This document shows, piece after piece, positions 26,473 through 35,686 of a stretch of DNA of 55,552 nt. Both the position numbers and the translations under genes were made by a program. This stretch comes from UBA7236 sp035439505 (lineage in GTDB: Bacteria > Bacteroidota > Bacteroidia > Chitinophagales > BACL12): contig DAORKJ010000017.1 in the NCBI GenBank assembly GCA_035439505.1, forward strand, positions 1 through 55,552, given 5' to 3'. Under the pieces are notes generated by a model. That model was not told the DNA's origin. It did no database searches and was given only the letters and a program-made list of their open reading frames with translations. The first letter of the stretch is position 1. Each line of letters starts with the position of its first letter.

Positions 26473-26874
26473 ATGAATCAAAATAAAATTATTGGAACTG
26501 CAGCTGTGCTCGGAGCATTGTCTGTAGCCATTGGTGCTTTTGGTGCTCATGGACTGGAAGGACTTGTAGATGCGGGAAAATTAACCGAACAGGACCTAAA
26601 AACTTTTGAAACCGGAGTTCGCTATCAGTTTTATCACACCTTTGCCCTTTTGGCAGTTGGCTTGGGTTACCACCTGCTCAATGCAAAAATGGCGAAACTT
26701 GCAACTACACTGTTACTTGCCGGCATTATCATCTTTAGCGGAAGTTTATATCTATTGGTATTATCAGAACCACTTTTGGGCACCAGGTTGAGTTGGCTGG
26801 GGGCGATAACACCATTGGGTGGCCTTTCATTTATTGCCGGTTGGTTCTTTTTATTCCGGGCAACAAAAAAATAA
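26473..26874 (+). CDS. DUF423 family small membrane protein
   Basis: 133 residues from the ATG at 26473. An in-frame ATG at 26440 would add eleven residues ahead of the usual family start. The N-terminal signature AAVLGALSVAIGAFGAHGLE is diagnostic for DUF423 (YgdD-like), followed by TFETGVRYQFYHTFALLAVG. Four membrane helices are visible: about 5-25, 45-70, 72-95 and 105-128. The protein is an inner-membrane protein of unknown function. A bidirectional terminator at 26891 separates it from the convergent OmpA gene. Confidence 0.9.
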   Translation: MNQNKIIGTAAVLGALSVAIGAFGAHGLEGLVDAGKLTEQDLKTFETGVRYQFYHTFALLAVGLGYHLLNAKMAKLATTLLLAGIIIFSGSLYLLVLSEPLLGTRLSWLGAITPLGGLSFIAGWFFLFRATKK

Positions 26875-26890
26875 CAGAAAATGGTATAAC

Positions 26891-26926
26891 AAAAAAAGCG
26901 ATCCAAATTAATGAATCGCTTTTTTT
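26891..26926. terminator. Bidirectional rho-independent terminator between convergent genes
   Basis: AAAAAAGCGAT (26892-26902) pairs perfectly with ATCGCTTTTTT (26915-26925). The A-run and T-run let it work on both strands, for the DUF423 gene and for the OmpA gene that ends at 26943. Confidence 0.85.
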
Positions 26927-26942
26927 TATAATGTTGATTTGC

Positions 26943-29597
26943 TTATTTGCATTTAAATTTAGCTTTGGCTGCATCGAATTCACAACCGCCTTTTTCTGCC
27001 ACTTTAACACCAACAATTAAATTTTGAGTACTGGTCATATTGATTTTAGTATCAACATTAGTTAAAGTGATATCACCTAATTGTAATGTTTTAATCGTAA
27101 ACACATCACCTTTTACAGTTACACCATTACCTAAGTCGGTAGGTTTATCATTTTTAATGTCTGCTTCAGTAATTGCTCCGGCTTCCCAAAGTTTAATGAA
27201 GTAGTCACGACCAACCATTGCAACTGTAATGCTTGGGCTAAGGTTTAAGATATATTTGGTTTGCACTTTACCATTTACAGATGCATTACCTTCAAACATA
27301 TTACCTTTTTTGGTAAGTGTTGCGTCTAAAGCTGAAGCAGCAGGAGTTGTACCTGTTGTTTTAGTTCCTTTATTGCCTGTGTTGGTATTTGTATTTGGCT
27401 TAGTTTCTATATCTCCTGTTTCAATTACATCAGTTTCATCAACTTGTTGTAAATCTTGCAATTGTTTAGCGCGTTTAGCTTCTTCCTCACGTTTACGTGC
27501 TTCGTTTGCTTCGATAGTGGCTTCGTCGTATTTAATAATAGCGTTTGGTATTACACCGATGATTGTAAATTCAGTACGACGATTTAATTGGTGTAGATAT
27601 TCATAATCTTCACCTTTATATTTTTGGATAAATGATTCCACTAATACCGTGTTAGCAGGAACAGTTCCACCGCCAGGTAATTTTACTTCAGATGATAATG
27701 TTTTAGGTACTGACTCACCATAACCAACGGCAACTAAACGTTCTGCAACAACACCTCTTGAAATCAAATAACTAACAACTGTATCAGCACGGTGCTGAGA
27801 AAGTATTTTATTTTTTTCATCAGTATCACGGCTATCGGTATGTGAACCAATTTCAACTTTTAATTGTGGGCTCAATTGTAATACATTATAAATTGAGTCA
27901 AGTGCTTTAAATGATTCAGGACGTAAATCCCATTTTCCTAATGTGTAATAAATGTTTTTTACTTCAATAGGCTTCATTTCAATAATTGGCTCCATCAAGA
28001 TGTCAATAAACAAAGTATCATTTTCTTTTAAGCCAACGGTTGAAGTAGTTGCTTTACCATTTTTATATTTTTCGCGGTAAGCAGTCAATTCGAATTTATC
28101 TTGAGCTGTTCCTAAAAAGAAATCTTCGTAATTGTTAGCAGTTTTAGTAACAGATGAGTCCATTTTAGCACCTGAACGCATTAAATCGATAGAGGCACCC
28201 ATGATAGGTTCTTTTGTTACTTCGTCGATAGCACGTGCCATAATTACGAACTCTGGTGGATATTTATATGCATAAATATCATCACAACATGTTTCGCTTT
28301 TTACAGAAAAACCACCTTTGCGGTTAGAAACAAAAAATCCTTTTTTACCGGATTTATCGGTAGAGAAATAAAAATCGTCTACTGAGCTGTTAAAAGGTAA
28401 ACCAAGGTTTTGTGGACTTTCAAAAGATTTCATTCCACCTTTTGATTTATAAATATCAAATCCACCAATATTAATTTGACCGTTAGAGCTGAAATAAAAC
28501 ATTTGTTGTTCCTCATTAAAATATGGCGTTATTTCATCTCCAGTAGTATTAATCTTTGTTCCGCAGTTGATAGGATTGGTATAATTTTTCCCTTTATTCT
28601 GAATTTCAGAATACCAGATATCCATACCACCACGTCCGCCGGTTCTATTAGAAGAAAAATATAAATATTCTTTGCCTTTAAATGTTCCAACAGCAGGATG
28701 AGTTGATGTAAAATCAGGTTCATTTACCTGTCCAACTTCTTTACCATTTTCCCATTCGCCCGCAGACCATTCACTCACAAATATTTTACATACCATTACT
28801 AATGAATCGTTTGGACGACATTCAGTATAATAAAAACGTTTGCCGTCCGGAGAATATGCACCGTTACCGGTATGCGCATCACCTTTATTGAAAGATGCTT
28901 TTAATTCCGTAGCCTGTGCCCAAGAATCGCCATCTGCTTTTGATTCAAAAATACGTGCACGCAATTCTGTTTTTTGTTGCGTTCCCATTTCGATAACATT
29001 TTCAGACACCAATGATGCATAAGTTAAATTGTTATCCGGGCTGTATTTAGGTGAAAAATCAGTGTAATTATTATTCACTTTAGAACCTAAATGTTCAACG
29101 TTAACATCAGCAGGTTTTTTGCCTAATTCAATTGCTAAATCGCAACCTTTGTCTTCATTTTTTGATTGGCGTTTTAATGCAGTTCCAATTGGGCCTTTTA
29201 GTTTGCTGTTTTTAGTAACAGCCTTAAATGCTTCTTTTGCTTCAGCATATTTACCATTGTATTTTAAACTCATGGCATAATAAAATCCTGCTTCAGGGTA
29301 CATATCTTTTGATTTCCCTGCTTCAACTGCAGTTTTGTACCATTTTTCAGCATCTTTATAATTACGTGCCAAATAATATGCACGTGCCAATTTATATGCT
29401 GCTTCCTGGGTTGCATCATCATCATAAGCCATTTTGTATACATCCTGCGCATTATAATAACTTCCGGCAGACATCAATGCATCGCCATACATCATTTTGC
29501 GGGTGTAATTCATTTTATCTAATTCCGGATTCGATGTTTGGGCAAAACTTGATCCTGCCAACAGAACGAATGTGAGAATTGCGAATATTTTTTTCAT
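26943..29597 (-). CDS. PorE-like TPR/propeller/OmpA protein with a C-terminal pseudo-retropepsin domain
   Basis: 884 residues. Signal peptide (MKKIFAILTFVLLAGSSFAQ); tetratricopeptide region about 35-140; PD40/WD40-like propeller about 160-440 (FYYTECRPNDSLVMVCKIF, YLYFSSNRTGGRGGMDIWYS); a carboxypeptidase-regulatory-like domain about 450-545; an OmpA peptidoglycan-binding domain about 550-690 (IYYTLGKWDLRPES, LKVEIGSHTDSRDTDEKN, VVSYLISRGVVAERLVAVGY). This order matches T9SS PorE-type proteins that tie the secretion machinery to peptidoglycan. After a charged, Thr-rich linker (about 700-755), residues 755-884 look like a retropepsin-type aspartic protease fold. The catalytic Asp-Thr-Gly position reads N785-L-S-P-S, so it should be inactive. 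Last gene of the T9SS module; 45 bp after porP/sprF. Confidence 0.87.
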   Translation of the reverse strand: MKKIFAILTFVLLAGSSFAQTSNPELDKMNYTRKMMYGDALMSAGSYYNAQDVYKMAYDDDATQEAAYKLARAYYLARNYKDAEKWYKTAVEAGKSKDMYPEAGFYYAMSLKYNGKYAEAKEAFKAVTKNSKLKGPIGTALKRQSKNEDKGCDLAIELGKKPADVNVEHLGSKVNNNYTDFSPKYSPDNNLTYASLVSENVIEMGTQQKTELRARIFESKADGDSWAQATELKASFNKGDAHTGNGAYSPDGKRFYYTECRPNDSLVMVCKIFVSEWSAGEWENGKEVGQVNEPDFTSTHPAVGTFKGKEYLYFSSNRTGGRGGMDIWYSEIQNKGKNYTNPINCGTKINTTGDEITPYFNEEQQMFYFSSNGQINIGGFDIYKSKGGMKSFESPQNLGLPFNSSVDDFYFSTDKSGKKGFFVSNRKGGFSVKSETCCDDIYAYKYPPEFVIMARAIDEVTKEPIMGASIDLMRSGAKMDSSVTKTANNYEDFFLGTAQDKFELTAYREKYKNGKATTSTVGLKENDTLFIDILMEPIIEMKPIEVKNIYYTLGKWDLRPESFKALDSIYNVLQLSPQLKVEIGSHTDSRDTDEKNKILSQHRADTVVSYLISRGVVAERLVAVGYGESVPKTLSSEVKLPGGGTVPANTVLVESFIQKYKGEDYEYLHQLNRRTEFTIIGVIPNAIIKYDEATIEANEARKREEEAKRAKQLQDLQQVDETDVIETGDIETKPNTNTNTGNKGTKTTGTTPAASALDATLTKKGNMFEGNASVNGKVQTKYILNLSPSITVAMVGRDYFIKLWEAGAITEADIKNDKPTDLGNGVTVKGDVFTIKTLQLGDITLTNVDTKINMTSTQNLIVGVKVAEKGGCEFDAAKAKFKCK

Positions 29598-29642
29598 ATA
29601 CTATTTTTCTTTATCAGTTGAAAATTAATTGAGGTCACGTAA

Positions 29643-30662
29643 TTAATAACGAGGACAAGGCATTACATAATGCGTTGGAATTACCGGTAAAATACAACCT
29701 GTATATACCAATGATAATTCGAAACCACCGTTACCTGAACTAGCTTCTTTTAATGTTGAAGTATTAATATCGTAACTGGCACCGAAACGGAAATTTTTAA
29801 AATCCATACCTACAGAAGCGATAATCGCATCATCTAAACGATAAGCACCACCGAGGAAGAAGGTTGCCGGAAAATTTGCATTGTTCAGATAATAACCAAA
29901 ATCAGAACCTACAATAATTTCTTTAGCACCAGACTGTGTTTGGAATAATACTGATGGTATAACACCAAACTGACCACCAAAAGTGATACCGGCTTTTAAG
30001 TGTCCAACCATACGAGCACCTAATTTATTATCCTCATCAAGCAAAAATGATTCACTTGGTGATATTAAGTTGAACATTGCAAAACCTGTAGTGATATTAA
30101 AAGATTTAGACACTTCGTTGTGATATGCTAAACCCGCACTCATATTAAATTTTGAAATATTATCACCTAATCCGGCTTCAAAAGTTGGAAGATCTGTATT
30201 AAAATCATCACCATCCCATTGACTAGGCCATTTAAGTGCATTAAAATCTAATGATTTTTGCATTAAACCACCTTGTAAACCGATTGATAGGTTATGATTA
30301 TCACGACCACCTAAACCCAAAACAAAAGCAGTAGATGCCATTGCCGAAAGATTGCTGAGGTTGCCATCACCTGATACATCGTTAAATAATAATAAACCTG
30401 CAGTCAATTTGCTAGCTCCCCCAATATTTTTCACAACCGGTGCATCAAAAAATGCTTCGTAGGTTACATAAGGAGTTGTAACACTAGCCCATTGGTTGCG
30501 ATAAGTTAAACCTGCTCTCCAATCACAGGAGTTAACGCCGGTCAATGCAGGATTCAATGCCAAAGGAGCTGCATTGTACTGCGAGAAGTGAATGTCCTGC
30601 GCCCGGAGCACACCCACAGCCATGAAAGCTGCTAAAAACGTGATTTTGTAAATCTTCATCAT
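29643..30662 (-). CDS. PorP/SprF family type IX secretion membrane protein
   Basis: 339 residues with signal peptide (MMKIYKITFLAAFMAVGVLRAQ). The first mature residues DIHFSQYNAAPLALNPALTG are the diagnostic start of the PorP/SprF family, an outer-membrane beta-barrel of the T9SS. CDWRAGLTYRNQWASV and YVTYEAFFDAPV follow as expected. SprF-type members are usually needed for export or attachment of a particular type B cargo encoded next door, here the gene at 30840. The downstream PorE-like protein completes the set. Confidence 0.95.
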   Translation of the reverse strand: MMKIYKITFLAAFMAVGVLRAQDIHFSQYNAAPLALNPALTGVNSCDWRAGLTYRNQWASVTTPYVTYEAFFDAPVVKNIGGASKLTAGLLLFNDVSGDGNLSNLSAMASTAFVLGLGGRDNHNLSIGLQGGLMQKSLDFNALKWPSQWDGDDFNTDLPTFEAGLGDNISKFNMSAGLAYHNEVSKSFNITTGFAMFNLISPSESFLLDEDNKLGARMVGHLKAGITFGGQFGVIPSVLFQTQSGAKEIIVGSDFGYYLNNANFPATFFLGGAYRLDDAIIASVGMDFKNFRFGASYDINTSTLKEASSGNGGFELSLVYTGCILPVIPTHYVMPCPRY

Positions 30663-30839
30663 TGGTTATTTTTTAAAATTTGTCTGAGTAATGTATTGTT
30701 GGTTATTGGTTTTTGTTATCATTCCGCACTTTACTCAACATTACTTGCTTAAAGATTGGTTTTTTCTTAAGGGTTAAAAATACTAAATCAATTTTAAACT
30801 GCAACACCGGACAGGTTACCCTACCCTAGTTATAGTTTT

Positions 30840-32684
30840 TTATCTAACTAAGGTCAATGACCCCATTTTGGTGAAATCCTGTCCGTTCATATCCTTATAA
30901 GTTAGGTAATAAGTATAGGAACCTAAAGGTTGTTCTTCATTATTATAAATTCCTTTCCAGGAGTTTGTAAAGTTGTTTGATTCAAATACCTGCTCGCCCC
31001 AACGGTTAAAAATTTGTAGGTTATAAGATGCAAGTTGACCTCTTACTATCACTGTAAATCCGTCGTTAAATCCATCTCCATTAGGTGAAAAGGCATTTGG
31101 AACACCCACCAGGGCATCTGAACTAACATTTACGGTAACCTGATCGGTAAATTCACAACCTATTGCAGTAGTTACATAAACTGTATAAACTGTAGTAACG
31201 CCGGGTGTTGCAAGTGGATCTGCAATATCAGGATTACTTAATGTTAAAATTGGCAACCAGGTATATTCAACACCACCTGTAGCTTCAAGGAAGGCTGATT
31301 CACCAAAATATATTGTGGTATCCTCTCCTGCATAAGCGCTCGACTCTTGTATGCTAACAGTAGTCGTTGCTGTATTGATACAAGAAGCTAAAGTAGAAGT
31401 AACCGTATAGGTGGTTTCCTCAGTAGGTGAAGCCACGGTAGTAGAGGAACTTGGATCACTCAAGGTTGCCTCTGGAGTCCAAGAATACGTATCGCCTCCA
31501 CTAGCCACTAAAACAGCATCAGTACCCGGACAAATCATCGTGTCTGGTGAAATTTCAACAGGTATCGCATCGTAAATATATAATACTAAACTATCCTCTA
31601 AACCTGTAACGCATCCAGCTTCAAGCGATATCACTATAGTCTCAATACCCTCATCTATGCCATCTTCTGGTGCAATAATTGGTATTTCTAACAAGGTATC
31701 TCCTGGCAAAAATAACAGCGTAGTTTGCATATCATAATCAGTAACAGCAATGGCCGTTCCACCAACATTAATAACAACTTCAAAAGTATCAATAGGCGCA
31801 AAAGATAATTCAAAAGTTAAACTACCATCATTACATCCTTCGATAATATATGGATATCCATCAATTTCTGTCTCGTAGGCCAAATTTACACCCGGACTTG
31901 ATAAGGATCCTGCCTCAATAAATACACCAGAATCATATGCATTGTCACCGTCATCAGCAATCACCATTTTCAGATGGTAAGTTTCGCATGGTATAACCTG
32001 ACGTTTAGCTTCTAGAGGAGTAGTAAAACCGTCATATTGAATATAATAGTCATCACTGTTGTATGGGGGGTTATAACCATTACCATTATTAACATAATAT
32101 TCGGAATAGTCCTCATCATTAACATTGTTTATTGTTACCGCAGTTGTGGTTCCCGGTATCAAGGCCATATTTTCAATTCCTACAATTCCTGGTCCGCTTA
32201 TGTAAAATGCAAATACATCGTTGAAAAAATCTACATACTCAGGATACTCTTCAGATGCAAAACTATAATTAAAACGCACCGTATCTGAAGTAACAGTCAA
32301 GTCAAATTCTAATACACAAGCATCACCAGTACCAATTATACCCGGTATCGCGTCTAAATCAGGATCACCCGGTGTAAAATGAGCATAACCCATCCCATCA
32401 AAATTATTGGGACCAATAGCATTTGTTACAAGTCCTGACGTTAGTAAGATGCCACTTTCAATACCCACACTACAATCTATACAATCAAAAAAACCAGATG
32501 CACCTGTTGGGCAATTCAAATTTATATCGGATATGGTAACCCCTTCACCGATAAGCGCTTCGGCCAATTCAATGCCAGTAGGGGAATCATCAACTTCAAT
32601 TTGTGCGTAGCCGGTATTAGCTGTAAACAGCAATGTAGCAGTAGATAACGCAGTAAGGAGTAAATTGCGTAAAATTGGTTTCAT
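30840..32684 (-). CDS. Choice-of-anchor L domain surface protein with T9SS type B sorting domain
   Basis: 614 residues. Signal peptide to about residue 27 (ends NTGYAQ). Residues about 35-260 fit the choice-of-anchor L domain (SGILLTSG, CVLEFDLTVTSDTVRFNYSF, ASEEYPEYVDFFNDVFAFYI). Two or more Ig-like repeats follow (MICPGTDAVLVASGGDTYSW, AYAGEDTTIYFGESAFLEA). The tail (VPNAFSPNGDGFNDGFTV, LQIFNRWGEQVFESN, WKGIYNNEEQPLGSYTYYLT) is a type B sorting domain, also called the gliding-associated C-terminal domain. It should be exported by the T9SS with help from the PorP/SprF protein encoded 177 bp downstream, and may serve in adhesion. Confidence 0.88.
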   Translation of the reverse strand: MKPILRNLLLTALSTATLLFTANTGYAQIEVDDSPTGIELAEALIGEGVTISDINLNCPTGASGFFDCIDCSVGIESGILLTSGLVTNAIGPNNFDGMGYAHFTPGDPDLDAIPGIIGTGDACVLEFDLTVTSDTVRFNYSFASEEYPEYVDFFNDVFAFYISGPGIVGIENMALIPGTTTAVTINNVNDEDYSEYYVNNGNGYNPPYNSDDYYIQYDGFTTPLEAKRQVIPCETYHLKMVIADDGDNAYDSGVFIEAGSLSSPGVNLAYETEIDGYPYIIEGCNDGSLTFELSFAPIDTFEVVINVGGTAIAVTDYDMQTTLLFLPGDTLLEIPIIAPEDGIDEGIETIVISLEAGCVTGLEDSLVLYIYDAIPVEISPDTMICPGTDAVLVASGGDTYSWTPEATLSDPSSSTTVASPTEETTYTVTSTLASCINTATTTVSIQESSAYAGEDTTIYFGESAFLEATGGVEYTWLPILTLSNPDIADPLATPGVTTVYTVYVTTAIGCEFTDQVTVNVSSDALVGVPNAFSPNGDGFNDGFTVIVRGQLASYNLQIFNRWGEQVFESNNFTNSWKGIYNNEEQPLGSYTYYLTYKDMNGQDFTKMGSLTLVR

Positions 32685-32729
32685 TGTTAAAATATATGTT
32701 TAGGTTAAACCTAATTATAAAAGCACTCT

Positions 32730-32737
32730 CAAACTTA
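32730..32737 (-). promoter_or_regulatory. -7 box TAAGTTTG upstream of the type B cargo gene
   Basis: Perfect TAnnTTTG on the minus strand, 45 nt before the ATG at 32684. It would drive the whole T9SS module. A clear -33 element is missing. Confidence 0.4.
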
Positions 32738-32843
32738 CGAATAATTTAACAAATCACATTAAATTATAGTAGTTTTTAATTGCCGAATATGACATAGCAG
32801 TGACACATATGCCATCCTTCAACTTGCGATTGGCAGGGGTTTA

Positions 32844-34142
32844 TTAACTCTGGGGTGTGCGTTTTGACATTCGCCACAATACGAACATCATTCCAAGCCC
32901 GAAGCTAATAAATATAATTGATATGAAGGTAGCCTGTGTAGCATGGATACCCATAAATTCCAATACATTGTTGACACGTATTTTTTCAATGAAATAGCGC
33001 TCAAGCCCTGCAAATATCACATACAAGGCGAGTAACATACCGGGAATTTTTAACTTTTTTCGCAAAAACCATAAAATCCCGAAAATAATGAGCGACATGA
33101 TAATTTCATATATCGGGGTCGGATAAACTGCCACCGGAAGTTGACCGCACCAATCGCCCTGACAACCCTGAATATACGCGCCTTCGTTGTTTACATTATA
33201 AGCATAATTTTGGGCAAATAGCGAGCGCGGTAAAAACGAAGGACCTTCGAAATGTGATGATGGGACATTGTTTATTGATTCGAATTCACGCTCATAATAT
33301 GCAGCATTTGCCTCCAAAATTTTTTCAAATTCACCCGGCTGAGCTGCTACCACACTGCCATCAGCTTGTGAAACATAGGCACTGTTTAATATCCCCCAAT
33401 CACCATCGCCGGAAACCTGACATCCCATTCTACCAACAGCATAAGCCAGAATCAACGCCGGAGCAACTGCATCGCCCAAGTGTAATACATGTATTTTTTT
33501 ACTTTTTGCATACAATATAACACATAAGGCACCAAGTAATAATCCACCATAAATGGTTAAACCATTAAAGAAATTTCCAAACGGATCTGCAATAAAATCT
33601 TTCCAACCATTTGGCTCTTCAAAATTGGAAAATATTTTTGCACCTAAAATTCCGGACACAGCTGCCACCATCACAATATCTCCCAATCTGTCGTGTGGGA
33701 AAATAGTAATTGTTTTTTCTTTTGGTTCGGGCAACTGTTCTTTTTTCTTTTCGCGGTATTTTAAATAAGCCAAAGCAACCGCGCCAAGCAAACCAAATAA
33801 AATATTTCCTTCACCTGAAAATACATATGCTTGTGGAGCATCATTAAATGCACTCCAGTTCAAAATCATTCCGCCTAATTTAAAACCAACTAAAAAACCA
33901 ACTATTCCATTAAAAATAAGTTCGGAAGTACTCGCCGGTTTACCAATTACAACTTTTATGCTGGTCGATTTGAATAGTCCTTGCTCCTTTTTTCTTTTTA
34001 ATTCTTTGTATAAAATCCAGCCTGCAACTAAAAATGCCATCCCCACAAAAAATCCAAAACTAAATACAGGAAAACGCATATTTGTGCCAAACCAATCGTT
34101 GAATAATTCTGCTAAAGTTGCATATGAACGGAGTTGTATCAT
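32844..34142 (-). CDS. lgt: Prolipoprotein diacylglyceryl transferase
   Basis: 432 residues, an inner-membrane enzyme with several membrane helices. It transfers diacylglycerol from phosphatidylglycerol to the lipobox cysteine, the first step of lipoprotein maturation. The Lgt signature is seen as AYAVGRMGCQVSGDGDWG (about 236-253). VYPTPIYEI and the closing GLERYFIEKIRVNN are also family features. It is longer than the 291-residue E. coli enzyme because of a charged loop near 125-150 and an insertion after the signature (about 265-310), as seen in other Bacteroidota Lgt. It starts 11 bp after mtaB and is probably co-transcribed. Lipoproteins in this window (13504, 49153) would be substrates. 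Confidence 0.92.
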   Translation of the reverse strand: MIQLRSYATLAELFNDWFGTNMRFPVFSFGFFVGMAFLVAGWILYKELKRKKEQGLFKSTSIKVVIGKPASTSELIFNGIVGFLVGFKLGGMILNWSAFNDAPQAYVFSGEGNILFGLLGAVALAYLKYREKKKEQLPEPKEKTITIFPHDRLGDIVMVAAVSGILGAKIFSNFEEPNGWKDFIADPFGNFFNGLTIYGGLLLGALCVILYAKSKKIHVLHLGDAVAPALILAYAVGRMGCQVSGDGDWGILNSAYVSQADGSVVAAQPGEFEKILEANAAYYEREFESINNVPSSHFEGPSFLPRSLFAQNYAYNVNNEGAYIQGCQGDWCGQLPVAVYPTPIYEIIMSLIIFGILWFLRKKLKIPGMLLALYVIFAGLERYFIEKIRVNNVLEFMGIHATQATFISIIFISFGLGMMFVLWRMSKRTPQS

Positions 34143-34153
34143 TTAATTTATTT

Positions 34154-35524
34154 TTATTTATTAAAAGATTGGATTGTTTCGTGTGCTAAAATCGTTGAAT
34201 TAGCCTTATCTATTGGCTCACCCAACATGTCGCCATCAGCATCAATAGCAGTGAGTTGCACCTCTACTACTTCATTTACTAATAGTGGATCATAATGTGT
34301 TTTTACGCGAATATAATTATCTGTAAAACCATACATCCACACCCCATCTGTTTCTTCTTCAAATAATACAGGACGCGTTGTTGAAACAAATTGATGATAA
34401 AAATATCGGCGCTTTTTTTCGCTTAAACTTCTTAATTGCGTGGTGCGTTCTTCGCGTATTTTTTGAGGAACAGGTTCAGGTAAATTTAATGCAAAAGTAT
34501 TAGGACGCTCACTATAGGTAAATACGTGTAAATAGCTTACGGGCAATTCATTTAAAAACTGGTAAGTGGTCAAAAAATCTTCATGTGTTTCACCCGGAAA
34601 ACCGGTAATTACATCTACCCCAATACAACAATGTGGCATAACATTTTTAATCATCTGCACTCGTGATGCATATAAATCGCGTTGATATCGTCTGCGCATT
34701 AATCGCAAAATTTTATCACTGCCGCTTTGTAATGGAATATGAAAGTGTGGAACAAATTTTACTGACTTCGCAACAAATGCAATAATTTCTTCTTGCAATA
34801 AATTTGGCTCAATTGATGAAATACGAAAACGTTGAATTTTTTCTACTTTGTCCAATGCCTGAACTAATTCGAAAAAAGATTCTTCTTTTTCTAATCCGCT
34901 TAAATGTCCAAAATCACCGAGATTTACACCTGTTAAAACAATTTCCGCAACATCGTTTTCAGCTATGCGATTTACATTTTCAATAACATTTGAAATGGTA
35001 TTACTTCTGCTTGCACCTCGCGCTAATGGAATGGTGCAAAATGAACATGAATAATCGCAGCCATCCTGCACTTTTAAAAATGTACGTGTGCGTTCACCAA
35101 ACGACCAGGCAGTATTAAATTGTTTTACTTCACTAATGTTGCCATTAATAAATTGTCCTTTGTTATTCTCTGATTTTGGTGGTAATGAAAGAATATGTGT
35201 CGTGAGGTTAAATTTTTCGGCTGCACCTAAAACCAAATCTACACCCGGAATATTTACGATTTCTTCAGGTTTGAGCTGAGCATAACAACCCACAATTACA
35301 ATACGTGCATTGGGTGAAATCTTGAGCGCCTGGCGGACAATTTTTTTACATTTTTTGTCTGCATGTTCAGTTACGGAGCAAGTGTTAACTACATATACAT
35401 CGGCAGGCTCATGAAAACCTTTTATCTCAAACCCAGCCTCTTCCATTTGTCTGCCTAGCGCAGAACTTTCAGAATAATTGAGCTTGCAACCTAATGTATA
35501 TAACGCTACACTCCGTTTTTGCAT
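34154..35524 (-). CDS. mtaB: tRNA t6A37 methylthiotransferase MtaB
   Basis: 456 residues, cytoplasmic radical-SAM enzyme that adds a methylthio group to threonylcarbamoyl-adenosine 37 in ANN-decoding tRNAs. The N-terminal UPF0004 domain has Cys13 (TLGCKLNYSES, typical of MtaB rather than MiaB), Cys49 and Cys80 for one iron-sulfur cluster. The radical-SAM cluster is C156-x3-C160-x2-C163 (QDGCDYSCSFCTIP). A C-terminal TRAM region follows (about 385-440). First gene of the mtaB-lgt pair. Confidence 0.95.
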   Translation of the reverse strand: MQKRSVALYTLGCKLNYSESSALGRQMEEAGFEIKGFHEPADVYVVNTCSVTEHADKKCKKIVRQALKISPNARIVIVGCYAQLKPEEIVNIPGVDLVLGAAEKFNLTTHILSLPPKSENNKGQFINGNISEVKQFNTAWSFGERTRTFLKVQDGCDYSCSFCTIPLARGASRSNTISNVIENVNRIAENDVAEIVLTGVNLGDFGHLSGLEKEESFFELVQALDKVEKIQRFRISSIEPNLLQEEIIAFVAKSVKFVPHFHIPLQSGSDKILRLMRRRYQRDLYASRVQMIKNVMPHCCIGVDVITGFPGETHEDFLTTYQFLNELPVSYLHVFTYSERPNTFALNLPEPVPQKIREERTTQLRSLSEKKRRYFYHQFVSTTRPVLFEEETDGVWMYGFTDNYIRVKTHYDPLLVNEVVEVQLTAIDADGDMLGEPIDKANSTILAHETIQSFNK

Positions 35525-35531
35525 ACCCTCG

Positions 35532-35539
35532 CAAAATTA
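35532..35539 (-). promoter_or_regulatory. -7 box TAATTTTG upstream of mtaB
   Basis: Perfect TAnnTTTG on the minus strand, but ending only 7 nt before the ATG, which would give an almost leaderless transcript. No -33 TTG. Confidence 0.3.
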
Positions 35540-35660
35540 GTTAATTAAGCCTTATTAGCAGCCTGCTTCCGATGAATAAACCATTTTAAACTGTCAATAT
35601 CCCCTTGTGAAGGTGAAAGAAATTATTGCCGTTTCGGCTGAAAATTGGGAAATTGCACCT

Positions 35661-35668
35661 TATATTTC
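35661..35668 (+). promoter_or_regulatory. Near-consensus -7 box TATATTTC for the cyclase-family gene
   Basis: One mismatch at the last base; ends 18 nt before the ATG at 35687. It lies downstream of the alternative TTG start at 35645, supporting the ATG. Confidence 0.35.
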
Positions 35669-35686
35669 GGAAAAATAGCGCGTTGT

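Noticed and set aside
26943..27335. Active aspartic protease domain
   Set aside because: The Asp-Thr-Gly triplet position reads Asn-Leu-Ser-Pro, so no catalytic Asp is available there.
27229..27606. 125-residue hydrophobic reading frame opposite the OmpA gene
   Set aside because: Its hydrophobic look comes from the Thr/Lys-rich linker codons on the other strand. No promoter or homology features support it.
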